Source: Rathayibacter iranicus NCPPB 2253 = VKM Ac-1602
GTDB lineage: Bacteria; Actinomycetota; Actinomycetes; Actinomycetales; Microbacteriaceae
Reading direction: 5' to 3'
Assembly: GCF_003149025.1 (NCBI RefSeq)
Contig: NZ_QGDV01000001.1
Coordinates: 124,001-188,000, forward strand
DNA length: 64,000 nucleotides
Position numbers and translations under genes: made by a program. Under the pieces are notes generated by a model. It was not told the DNA's origin and ran no database searches. It saw only the letters and a program-made list of their open reading frames with translations. Of the stretch, positions 50,373-58,174 are shown piece by piece; within the stretch, counting starts at the first letter, position 1, and each line of letters opens with the position of its first letter.

Positions 50373-50571
50373 CCGCCGGTTCAGCCCTTGTCACGAGCCC
50401 AACATGGCCTCCGATTGGGGGTGCCCGCGCCGGTGGGTTGACACCGCGCCCGCCGTGTGTCGCACCCTCTACTGACGCGCAATCACGGGCCAGGAGGGCT
50501 TCCGCCGTCGCCGAGTTCGCACGCTGGAGTCGCCCAGCAGCCATCCAGGAAGCGTTACCTGAACGACAGCG

Positions 50572-50577
50572 TAAAAT
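50572..50577 (+). promoter_or_regulatory. Possible -10 element of the ole operon
   Basis: TAAAAT, an AT-rich hexamer rare in this GC-rich DNA, lies 44 nt before the TTG start of oleA, leaving room for a leader with GGGAG. No good -35 is visible. Confidence 0.4.
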
Positions 50578-50621
50578 CACGGAGGCACATGCCAGGATCG
50601 ACAACTCGACAGGGAGTTCCG

Positions 50622-51644
50622 TTGGACGGAAACGCAACGACCACGCACCGCAACGTCGCATTGCTCTCCGTCGCGACCACGATGGCTCCGCGAGTGACGA
50701 CGTCGGCCGAGATCGATGCGCGACTGGCCCCGGCACTCAAGCGCCTCCGACTCCCCACCGGCCTTCTTCAGCGGGTCGCCGGCGTACACGAGCGCCGCAA
50801 CTGGGGAACGGAGCAGGGCTTTGACGGTGCCGCGATCGATGCCGGCAAGCGGGCCCTGGCCGAGGCGGGCATCCGCCCCGACCAGATCGGGCTGATCATC
50901 AATACGTCGGTCACCCGCAAGCACCTCGAGCCGTCGGTCGCCGTGCGCCTGCATCACGGTCTCGGCTTGCCGTCATCGGCCGTCAACTTCGACATCGCCA
51001 ACGCCTGCCTGGGTTTCGTCAACGGCATAACCCTCGCCGCGCAGCTCATCGACTCCGGACAGATCCGCTACGCGATGATCATTGATGGCGAGGACGCCGA
51101 CGAGATTCAGGCCAACACCATTGACCGTCTGAGCCGCGATGGCGTCAAGCGCAAGGACTTCATGAGCGAGTTCGCGAGCCTCACCCTCGGCTCGGGCGCC
51201 GCCGCCGCGATCCTCGGCCCGGCCGACGAGCACCCCAAGGGGCACCGCATCCTCGGCGGAATCACTCGCGCGGCCACGCAATTCAACGAGCTCTGCGTCG
51301 GCAGCGTCGACGGTATGTTCACCGATGCGAAGGCCCTCCTCAAAGGTGGGATGGAACTCGTCGTCTCCGCCTGGAAAGAGGCCACGCGCGACTGGAACTG
51401 GGGTGGGATGGACCGCTACATCATGCATCAGGTGTCGGATGTGCACACCAACGCCCTGGTAAAGGCGGTCGGTCTCGATCGCAGCCGCGTCCCCACGACG
51501 TACCCGACGCTCGGCAACGTTGGACCCGCGTCGATCCCGATCACCCTCGCGCACGAGGCCGAGACCCTACAGCCCGGCAACCGCGTGCTGCTCATGGGAG
51601 TGGGCTCGGGGATCAATACCGCAATGCTCGAGATCGCCTGGTGA
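50622..51644 (+). CDS. oleA: OleA, thiolase-fold enzyme for head-to-head acyl-CoA condensation
   Basis: A 340-residue enzyme that joins two fatty acyl-CoA molecules non-decarboxylatively into a beta-keto acid. The catalytic set is Cys129 (NFDIANACLGFVNGI), His269 (RYIMHQVSDVHT) and Asn299 (TLGNVGPAS). The early segment NATTTHRNVALLSVATTMAP is OleA-like and differs from FabH. I place the start at the TTG at 50622, since homologues begin MDGN here and GGGAG lies 6 nt upstream; an ATG at 50589 is the alternative. The stop overlaps oleBC by 4 nt. It is the first gene of a three-gene operon. Confidence 0.92.
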   Translation: MDGNATTTHRNVALLSVATTMAPRVTTSAEIDARLAPALKRLRLPTGLLQRVAGVHERRNWGTEQGFDGAAIDAGKRALAEAGIRPDQIGLIINTSVTRKHLEPSVAVRLHHGLGLPSSAVNFDIANACLGFVNGITLAAQLIDSGQIRYAMIIDGEDADEIQANTIDRLSRDGVKRKDFMSEFASLTLGSGAAAAILGPADEHPKGHRILGGITRAATQFNELCVGSVDGMFTDAKALLKGGMELVVSAWKEATRDWNWGGMDRYIMHQVSDVHTNALVKAVGLDRSRVPTTYPTLGNVGPASIPITLAHEAETLQPGNRVLLMGVGSGINTAMLEIAW

Positions 51645-54343
51645 CCGCGCTTCACCCGGCCGCGCGGATCCGCGGCGCGCTCGGTGCGACCGATGTTGCC
51701 CGGCTACCCCCTGCCGGGCTCGACGGGCTCGACCCGGCCTGGTCCCGCCTCGTCGATGCGCCGGACGCGCAGGGGGTGACGCGCCGCTGGCACCTGCTGG
51801 ACACAGGTAACGAGCTCGGCGTCCGGCCGGTCGGCACGATCCTCTGCGTGCACGGCAACCCGACCTGGTCGTACCTCTGGCGCCGCCTCGCCGCGGCCAC
51901 GCTCGAGTCCGCTCGCCGGGGCGGTCCCGCGTGGCGCGTGGTCGCGGTCGACCAGCTCGAGATGGGCTTCTCCGAGCGCACGGGTGCACTGCATCCGCTC
52001 GCCGACCGCGTACAGGAACTCTCGAACCTGACGTCTGTGCTCGGGCTCGACGATGTCGTCACCCTCGGCCACGACTGGGGCGGAGTCGTGTCGCTGGGCT
52101 GGGCCGTGGATCATCCGGAGCAGCTGCGCGGGACGATGCTCCTGAATACCGCGGTCCACCGGAGCGCCGACGCGCCGATCCCCGCGCCGCTGCGGCTCGC
52201 GCTCGCCTCGGGCGTCTTGGGCGCGTCCACCGTCGGCACTCCGGCGTTCCTCGAGACGACGCTCGCGCTCGGGCATCCGGCACTGCCGGCGTCCGTCAAA
52301 GAGGGGTACCGAAGCCCCTATCGCTCGGCCTCGCGCCGAGGGGGAGTGGGTGGGTTCGTCGCTGATATCCCGGTCGACTCCGCACACCCGAGCGACCCAG
52401 AACTCCAGCGCATCGCCGACGGAGTCTGTGCTCTCGCCACTCCCGCCCTGATGCTCTGGGGTCCGCTCGATCCGATCTTCTCTGACCGCTACCTCGATGA
52501 CCTGGTCGACCGCCTGCCGCACGCTCAAGTGCACCGCTTCGAGGGCGCGGGCCACCTGCTTGCCGAGGACGTCGACTACGCCTCGGCAGTGCTCACCTGG
52601 CTCGGCGACCTCGCTGCGGGTGACGACCCTTTCGGCGGTGATCCCGCTCCGGATGTCCGCCGGCCAACAGCGTCCGTCGAGCCGCTGTGGGCGCACCTCG
52701 ACCGCAACGCAGCGGACGACTCGCTCGCCCTGGTCGAGATGGCGCCTCCCGGAGGTGGCGGGCCGCGCTCGATCTCGTGGCGCCTGCTCTCACAACGAGT
52801 CCGCGAGCTGGCCGCGGGGCTCCGGGCCTCCGGTGTCGGTCCTGGCGACCGAGTCTCACTGCTCGTGCCGCCCGGCGCCGATCTCACCGCTGCGCTCTAT
52901 GCGTGCCTGCGCATCGGAGCCGTCGTGGTCGTCGCCGACGCGGGCCTGGGTCTGCGCGGCCTGACCCGCGCGGTCCGCGGCGCCTGGCCCGACCTCGTGG
53001 TGGGCGCCCTGCCGGGGCTGAGCGTCGCACGCGCGTTGCGCTGGCCCGGTGCACGTGTGTCGACGCAGACTCTGCCGCGTGCCTCTGCCGCCGCCCTGGG
53101 CGTCGACGCGTCGCTCAGCCAGCTGATCGAGATCGGCCGCGCCGAGCTGGCCGCGGATCCGGAGGCGCTGGGCGAGCCGCCTGCCGCCGACTTGGTCGCC
53201 GCGATCCTCTTCACCTCCGGATCGACGGGGCCGGCCAAAGGAGTCGTGTACACGCACCGCCAGCTCGCCGGTGTCCGCGATGCGCTCGCTCGCCAGTACG
53301 GAGTGGGCCCGGGCACGGGGCTCGTCGCCGGCTTCGCACCGTTCGCGCTGCTCGGGCCCGCGCTCGGCACGCGCTCCGCGACTCCCGACATGGACGTGAC
53401 TGCGCCGCGCACCCTGACTGCCGCGGCCGTCGCCGCGGCTGCCGCCCGGGTCGACGCCACCGTGCTGTTTCTCTCTCCCGCCGCCCTCGCCAATGTGGTT
53501 GCCACCGCCGACGCGCTCGACGCCGACGATCGGCGTGCGCTCGCGGGCGTCCGCACGTTCCTCTCCGCCGGCGCCCCGGTCTCGGCGGGGCTACTCGGCG
53601 AGGCGCAGGCGCTGATGCCGAACGCCTCCGCCCGCACCCCCTACGGCATGACGGAAGCGCTGCTGCTCACCGATACCTCGCTCGAGGGCATCCGCGCCGC
53701 CGCGTCCGACGAGGACCCGCGCGGAGGGGTCTGCGTCGGCCCCCCCGCCGCGGGAGTGCGGCTGCGGATCGCCCCGCTCGACTCCGCCGGCCACCCGCTT
53801 GACGAACCCGTCGAGATGACCGGGCTCACCGGTGAGATCGTGGTCTCGGCCGGCCACGTCGAGGACCACTATGAGCGGCTCTGGCTGACCGACCGCTCCG
53901 CTCGGATCGGCGCTGCCGCGGGCGAGCGCTGGCACCGCACCGGCGACGTCGGCCGGATCGACGCTGATGGCCGACTCTGGGTCGAAGGCCGGCTGCCGCA
54001 CGTGATCGTCACGGCGGAGGGAGTGGTCACCCCGGTCGGTCCCGAGCAGCGGATCGAGGCGGGGGTCGCTGCCGTCGCCCGCGCCGCCGTCGTGGGGGTC
54101 GGTCCGCGCGGCGTCTCGCAACTCGTCGCCGTGGTCGAGCTGCGCTCGGGCGCTCGCCGCGTGGCGTTGGCCGACGCCGGTCTCGCCGCCGCCGTGCGCG
54201 CCGCCGTGGGCGCCCGGGTCGCCGCTGTGCTCGTCGTCCCCGCGCTGCCGACCGACATCCGGCACAACTCGAAGATCGACCGGGCCGCACTCGCTCGCTG
54301 GGCCGAGGGCGTCCTGGCCGGCGGGCGGATGGCCGCGCCGTGA
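51641..54343 (+). CDS. oleBC: OleBC fusion: beta-lactone decarboxylase plus beta-lactone synthetase
   Basis: A 900-residue two-domain protein. Residues 1 to about 330 are OleB, a haloalkane-dehalogenase-like hydrolase with oxyanion loop LCVHGNPTWSY, nucleophile Asp145 in TLGHDWGGVVSLGW, and His in GAGHLLAEDV. It splits the beta-lactone into the cis-olefin and CO2. Residues from about 350 are OleC, an AMP-ligase-type enzyme with FTSGSTGPAKGVVYTHRQLA near 525 and RTPYGMTEALLLTD near 666. It closes the beta-hydroxy acid to a beta-lactone with ATP. Fused OleBC is the common arrangement in Actinobacteria. The start is a GTG overlapping oleA, and the stop overlaps oleD. Confidence 0.93.
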   Translation: MTALHPAARIRGALGATDVARLPPAGLDGLDPAWSRLVDAPDAQGVTRRWHLLDTGNELGVRPVGTILCVHGNPTWSYLWRRLAAATLESARRGGPAWRVVAVDQLEMGFSERTGALHPLADRVQELSNLTSVLGLDDVVTLGHDWGGVVSLGWAVDHPEQLRGTMLLNTAVHRSADAPIPAPLRLALASGVLGASTVGTPAFLETTLALGHPALPASVKEGYRSPYRSASRRGGVGGFVADIPVDSAHPSDPELQRIADGVCALATPALMLWGPLDPIFSDRYLDDLVDRLPHAQVHRFEGAGHLLAEDVDYASAVLTWLGDLAAGDDPFGGDPAPDVRRPTASVEPLWAHLDRNAADDSLALVEMAPPGGGGPRSISWRLLSQRVRELAAGLRASGVGPGDRVSLLVPPGADLTAALYACLRIGAVVVVADAGLGLRGLTRAVRGAWPDLVVGALPGLSVARALRWPGARVSTQTLPRASAAALGVDASLSQLIEIGRAELAADPEALGEPPAADLVAAILFTSGSTGPAKGVVYTHRQLAGVRDALARQYGVGPGTGLVAGFAPFALLGPALGTRSATPDMDVTAPRTLTAAAVAAAAARVDATVLFLSPAALANVVATADALDADDRRALAGVRTFLSAGAPVSAGLLGEAQALMPNASARTPYGMTEALLLTDTSLEGIRAAASDEDPRGGVCVGPPAAGVRLRIAPLDSAGHPLDEPVEMTGLTGEIVVSAGHVEDHYERLWLTDRSARIGAAAGERWHRTGDVGRIDADGRLWVEGRLPHVIVTAEGVVTPVGPEQRIEAGVAAVARAAVVGVGPRGVSQLVAVVELRSGARRVALADAGLAAAVRAAVGARVAAVLVVPALPTDIRHNSKIDRAALARWAEGVLAGGRMAAP

Positions 54344-55476
54344 AGGTTCTGGTGACCGGGGCGAGCGGGCTGCTCGGCGGAGCGGTCGCGGCCGGACTCG
54401 TCGCGCAGGGTCACGACGTGCGCACCTTCCAGCGCCGAGCCTCCGGGGTGGTGGGCGTCGAGGAGGCGCGCGGCTCGCTGACCGACCCGCGCGCGGTGGA
54501 GGAGGCGGTCGCCGACTCCGAGGCCGTCGTGCACCTCGCCGCCAAGGTCTCGCTGGCGGGTGACCCCGGCGACTTCGACCGCGTCAACATCGACGGGACG
54601 CGTCGGCTCCTCGCCGCGGCATCCCGTGCCGGGGTGCGCCGTTTCGTGCAGATTTCGTCCCCCTCGGTCGCGCACGCCGGATCCTCGATCACCGGCGACG
54701 ACGCCGAGCCCGCGGATCCCGAGCACGCCCGCGGCGACTATGCGCGCACGAAGGCGCGGGCCGAGTTGCTGGCCCTCGCGGCCGACGCGCCGGATTTCGC
54801 GGTCGTCGCCGTCCGTCCGCACCTGGTTTGGGGACCGGGGGACACGCAGCTCGTCGCCCGCATCGTCGAGCGCGCTCGCGCCGGCCGACTGCCGTTGCTC
54901 GGCCACGGCCAGGCGTTGATCGACTCGACCTACATCGACAACGCCGCCTCTGCGATCATCGCCGCTCTTGGGCGCGCCGAGGAGGTGCACGGCCGCTCCT
55001 ACGTCGTCACCAACGGCGAGCCGCGGCCCGTCGCCGAACTACTCGCCGGAATCTGCCGCGCATCCGGAGTCGAGCCGCCGCGCTGGTCGGTGCCCGCATC
55101 CGTCGCCCGCGTCGCCGGCTCGCTCGTCGAGCGGATCTGGGCCGTCCGCCCCGGCACCGACGAGCCGCCGATGACCCGTTTCCTCGCCGAGCAGCTCTCG
55201 ACCGCACACTGGTTCGACCAGCGCCGCACCCGCGCCGACCTGCACTGGACCCCCGCCGTCCCCCTCGACGAGGGCCTCCGCCGCCTCCCCGCCCCCATCT
55301 CGCCGCCCCACATCTCGCGAAATGTCGCGAGATCGGGTGACACGGACGAGACACCGGTCCGTTCCGGCACATCTCGTCCGTCTGGTGCGATCTCGCGGCG
55401 GCCAACGCTCGCGCGCACGCTCGGCGAGCGGATCGGGCGTGCCTCCGTGCATCGAGCGTGCGCCGCGACCCGCTGA
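54340..55476 (+). CDS. oleD: OleD, 2-alkyl-3-oxoalkanoate reductase
   Basis: An extended SDR of 378 residues that reduces the OleA product with NADPH. The cofactor motif is MKVLVTGASGLLGGAVAAGL at the N-terminus; the catalytic Tyr134 and Lys138 lie in YARTKARAE, with Ser in VQISSPSVAHAG. The start GTG overlaps the oleBC stop (GTGA). The enzyme should end near residue 310 (LHWTPAVPLDEGLRRL). The final 60 or so residues are encoded by the palindromic spacer and look unlike protein (ARSGDTDETPVRSGTSRPSG), so the normal stop seems to have been replaced by repeat DNA. Confidence 0.92.
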   Translation: MKVLVTGASGLLGGAVAAGLVAQGHDVRTFQRRASGVVGVEEARGSLTDPRAVEEAVADSEAVVHLAAKVSLAGDPGDFDRVNIDGTRRLLAAASRAGVRRFVQISSPSVAHAGSSITGDDAEPADPEHARGDYARTKARAELLALAADAPDFAVVAVRPHLVWGPGDTQLVARIVERARAGRLPLLGHGQALIDSTYIDNAASAIIAALGRAEEVHGRSYVVTNGEPRPVAELLAGICRASGVEPPRWSVPASVARVAGSLVERIWAVRPGTDEPPMTRFLAEQLSTAHWFDQRRTRADLHWTPAVPLDEGLRRLPAPISPPHISRNVARSGDTDETPVRSGTSRPSGAISRRPTLARTLGERIGRASVHRACAATR

Positions 55477-55513
55477 CGCCGTTCCGGGACACCTCGCGAC
55501 ATTTCGCGGGGGA
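55312..55513. repeat. Nested palindromes between oleD and padR
   Basis: Three inverted repeats lie here. ATCTCGCGA and TCGCGAGAT (55312-55333) form a hairpin with loop AATG. ACGGACGAGA and TCTCGTCCGT (55342-55381) form a second. The first hairpin sequence reappears inverted as CCTCGCGACATTTCGCGGG at 55492-55510, giving a long outer repeat. The left part is inside the oleD reading frame. Confidence 0.7.
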
Positions 55514-55526
55514 AGAGGGGCACGGA

Positions 55527-56141
55527 TCAGTCGGCGAGGATGAGGTACAGCGCGCGACGGGTCTCGTCGAGCTTCGCGGAGGCGGCGGCACGCTGCGCCT
55601 CGCTCGCCCCGCGGAACTGCTGCACGACGCCCATCAGCTTGCCGATGTTCTCCATGAACGCGCGGTCGGCGTCGCTCGCGCCAGGAGTGGCCTCCCAGGC
55701 CGCGGCGAGTTCATCGGCATACTCGCGCACATAGGTGCCGCCCGCATCCGTGAGCTGGTACTCGGTGCCGCGACCCTCGCCGACGGCCGTGATAAGGCCC
55801 TCGTCGACGAGCTGCTGGAGGGTGGGGTAAACGGAGCCGGGGCTGGGGCGCCACGACCCGTTCGTCTTCTCGGCGATGGCCTTGATGAGGCCGTAGCCGT
55901 TCGAGGAGGCCTCGGCCAGGAGGGAGAGGAGCGCCGCGCGGACATCACCGCGTCGTGCACGCCCTCCGCCGCGGCCGAAAGGACCACCGAAGCCGGGCCC
56001 GAAGCCGGGCCCGAAGCCGGGCCCGAAGCCGCGACCGTGGCCGCCGGGTCCGCGTCGCTGCCCGGCGTGCTCGTGACGGGTGGAGTGGTCGCCGTCGCGG
56101 GGGTCGCGGCGGTCGTCGGTGAAAAAGGTTCTGGGGTTCAT
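55527..56141 (-). CDS. PadR-family regulator with GFGP-repeat N-terminus
   Basis: A 204-residue protein. Residues 65-140 form a PadR winged helix: DVRAALLSLLAEASSNGYGL, then AIAEKTNGSWRPSPGSVYPT, then LQQLVDEGLITAVGEGRGTE and YQLTDAG. A C-terminal helical part of about 60 residues dimerises. The first 60 residues are charged and Gly-rich with GFGPGFGPGFGPGFGG, encoded by three perfect 12-bp DNA repeats. A palindrome CGATATATCG lies 94 nt upstream. It converges with the ole operon and may or may not control it. Confidence 0.88.
   Translation of the reverse strand: MNPRTFFTDDRRDPRDGDHSTRHEHAGQRRGPGGHGRGFGPGFGPGFGPGFGGPFGRGGGRARRGDVRAALLSLLAEASSNGYGLIKAIAEKTNGSWRPSPGSVYPTLQQLVDEGLITAVGEGRGTEYQLTDAGGTYVREYADELAAAWEATPGASDADRAFMENIGKLMGVVQQFRGASEAQRAAASAKLDETRRALYLILAD
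55989..56036. repeat. 12-bp coding tandem repeat in padR
   Basis: GAAGCCGGGCCC occurs three times in a row and then once with changes. On the minus strand it encodes the GFGP units of the PadR N-terminus. The length would vary easily without breaking the frame. Confidence 0.85.
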
Positions 56142-56234
56142 GGATGCACTGCTCTCTGTCGTGGAGGATCCGTGTCGATCGGATCCGGTCGCCCGTCTCG
56201 AGCGAGTGCCCGTGATCTGTCGGCGATGTAGTAA

Positions 56235-56244
56235 CGATATATCG
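56235..56244 (-). promoter_or_regulatory. Possible PadR operator
   Basis: CGATATATCG is a perfect 10-bp palindrome, with GTATCGCGAG nearby as a weaker half. AT-rich palindromes of this type, with TATAT cores, are known targets of PadR proteins. It lies 94 nt upstream of the padR start and 71 nt upstream of the divergent gene, so both could be controlled. Confidence 0.5.
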
Positions 56245-56314
56245 CCGCAGTATCGCGAGTCAACTCTTCTCGCGCTCGCTAGCCTGGGAACCTCTCCTCC
56301 GGAAGGCCACTCCC

Positions 56315-57133
56315 ATGCCGCTGTCCGATTCCGACCTCGAGGCCGTCCTCGACGCGACCCTGCTCACCGGCGCCGTCCTCACCGACCGCGCGAGCAACCT
56401 CGGCAACCTCCGCCGCCTCGCCGCCCGCGAGCCCGCGCACCTCTACGGCGTCGACGTTGCCGAGCACTGGACGCTCGAGAGCCTGCTCGCCCTGATGGGC
56501 GAGCGCGTCGGGATCAGCACCGACCCCTCGTTCGAGAGCGGCCAGGACCGCATCGACGCTCGGCTCACCGTCGAGCGCCTTGCCCGCTACCGCGACCGCT
56601 TCTCCTCCGCCGTGCGCCAGGGCGCGCTACTCCTGTTCGCCACGGCTCACCCGGCCACGCTGATGGACGTCTACCGCCGGTTCGCCTCGGCTGCGACGGC
56701 TGCGGGTGCCCGTGTGCTCGACGTCAATGCGCTGCCCTTCGCCTCGCCGGATGGCATCCGCGTGCCACTCGCCGACAAACACCAGGCGCTGTGGTGCACG
56801 GGCGGCGTGACCTGCGCCTACCGCGGCGGGAGTCTGCTGCACACTCACTCTCCCGAGCCGATGGACGCGCTGCTCGTTCGCCTCGACGAGCTCGGCATCC
56901 GCCCGGACCTGGTCATCGCCGATCATGGATGGGCGGGTGCGGCCGGTCGCCGAGGGTTCCCCGTCCTCGCAATCGCCGACTGCAACGACCCGGCGGTTTT
57001 CGTGGCGGAGGCGCAAGGCTCGATCGAGGTGGTCGTCCCCCTCGATGACGGGCTCGCCGTGCACCTCTACGATCCGGTGATCGACTATGTCGTGGCCGGA
57101 GTCTCGGAGCCCGCCCGCACTTCCGGCTCGTAG
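56315..57133 (+). CDS. Phosphatase-like actinobacterial protein
   Basis: A 272-residue soluble protein of a family generally labelled phosphatase in Actinobacteria. Conserved patches are LFATAHPATLMDVYRRFA near residue 108-125, LLHTHSPEPMDALLVRLDEL near 172-191, LVIADHGWAGAAGRRGFPVL near 197-216 and AIADCNDPAVFVAEAQGSIE with PLDDGLAVHLYDPVIDY. The repeated His, Asp and Gly in those patches suggest a metal or phosphate site, but the reaction is not established. The ATG is at 56315, with a TAGCCT element 29 nt upstream and GGAAGG 10 nt upstream. Confidence 0.75.
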   Translation: MPLSDSDLEAVLDATLLTGAVLTDRASNLGNLRRLAAREPAHLYGVDVAEHWTLESLLALMGERVGISTDPSFESGQDRIDARLTVERLARYRDRFSSAVRQGALLLFATAHPATLMDVYRRFASAATAAGARVLDVNALPFASPDGIRVPLADKHQALWCTGGVTCAYRGGSLLHTHSPEPMDALLVRLDELGIRPDLVIADHGWAGAAGRRGFPVLAIADCNDPAVFVAEAQGSIEVVVPLDDGLAVHLYDPVIDYVVAGVSEPARTSGS

Positions 57134-57224
57134 GATCACAGGTGGCTCGTCGCGATCCCACGGATCCGACGAGCCGACCGCGTTCCCGAGTCCCCGATTC
57201 GCCACCACTGCAGACGGAGCATCC

Positions 57225-58067
57225 GTGACCCAGCCCCAGGACGGCCTCCTTCCGCGCTTCGCCGTCGGCGTCGACATCGGCGGAACCTCGATCAAGGCCT
57301 CCCTGGTCGACGTCACCACCGGTGAGCGCGCGGCTCACCGCCTCGCAGTGGCGAATCCGCTCGGCAAGGAGCCGGAGGACTTTGCGACCGCCATCGCGCG
57401 CATCGTCCGCGATGTCTCACCGATCGCGGGCACGCCCGTTGGCGTCGGCTTCCCGGGCATCGTGCGCGGAGGGATCATCCGCCAGACCACGCACGTCTCG
57501 CAGCGCTGGGTCGGCCTCGATGCTCAGGCCCTCCTCTCGGAGGCGACCGGGGTCGACGTCGTGGTCGTCAACGACGCGGACGCGGCCGCTGTCGCCGAGC
57601 GCGAGTTCGGCGCGATGCGCGGCCGCGAGGGTCTGCTCCTCCTGACCACTCTCGGGACGGGAATCGGCACGGCGCTGGTGCACGAGGGCGTCGTCATCCC
57701 CAACTCCGAACTCGGCCATGTCCATATCGACGGCCCCGACTTCGAGCCGCGCGTCGGCTTCTCTGCGGTGCGCCGAGAGGGGATCACGCTCGAGGAGTGG
57801 GCGGCCCGCCTCAGCGTTTACTACCGCCACCTCGAGATGTTGCTCTCGCCCCAACTCTTCGTGATCGGAGGCGCGGCCGCACACGTTTTCGACGAGTTCG
57901 CCGGCTTCCTCGACATCGGTACCGACATCGTGCCCGCCCGCTTCGGCAACGACGCGGGCTTCACCGGCGCCGCAATGGTCGCGGTCTCCCCGGACCGCCT
58001 CGCCCCCTGGTACCGCTCCACGCGTGGCGCCTGCCTCGACCCCAACGCCCCCGCTATAGCCGACTGA
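57225..58067 (+). CDS. ppgK: Polyphosphate glucokinase (ROK family)
   Basis: A 280-residue sugar kinase that phosphorylates glucose with polyphosphate or ATP. The phosphate loop is VGVDIGGTSIKASLVDVTTG near residue 11-30. The glucose-binding Asp is in VVVVNDADAAAVAEREFG near 104-121, then LTTLGTGIGTALVHEGVV and NSELGHVHIDG near 152-162. The order IPNSELGH and the segment VGFPGIVRGGIIRQT match actinobacterial PPGK and not general ROK repressors. The start is the GTG at 57225 with GGAG 8 nt upstream. Confidence 0.92.
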   Translation: MTQPQDGLLPRFAVGVDIGGTSIKASLVDVTTGERAAHRLAVANPLGKEPEDFATAIARIVRDVSPIAGTPVGVGFPGIVRGGIIRQTTHVSQRWVGLDAQALLSEATGVDVVVVNDADAAAVAEREFGAMRGREGLLLLTTLGTGIGTALVHEGVVIPNSELGHVHIDGPDFEPRVGFSAVRREGITLEEWAARLSVYYRHLEMLLSPQLFVIGGAAAHVFDEFAGFLDIGTDIVPARFGNDAGFTGAAMVAVSPDRLAPWYRSTRGACLDPNAPAIAD

Positions 58068-58092
58068 CCCCCCCTCCGTCTCCCGCCACCGT

Positions 58093-58154
58093 GGGAACCC
58101 CCGACCGTCGAGACCGCCCGTACTACCGGGCTCCCCCGAGCGTTCGGGGTTCCC
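58093..58154. repeat. Dispersed inverted repeat (GGGAACCCC type), copy 2
   Basis: Arms GGGAACCCCCGACCGT (58093-58108) and AGCGTTCGGGGTTCCC (58139-58154) pair with few mismatches; a second small hairpin with CCCGTACTACCGGG lies in the centre. The arms match those at 44084-44174. It sits between convergent genes and can act as a two-way terminator. Confidence 0.65.
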
Positions 58155-58174
58155 TCGGCACAGGCCGCGCACGG

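Noticed and set aside
55989-56036. Short tandem repeats considered as a CRISPR array
   Set aside because: The units are 12 bp without spacers and encode Gly-Phe-Gly-Pro within padR. No CRISPR array or cas gene is seen anywhere in the window.
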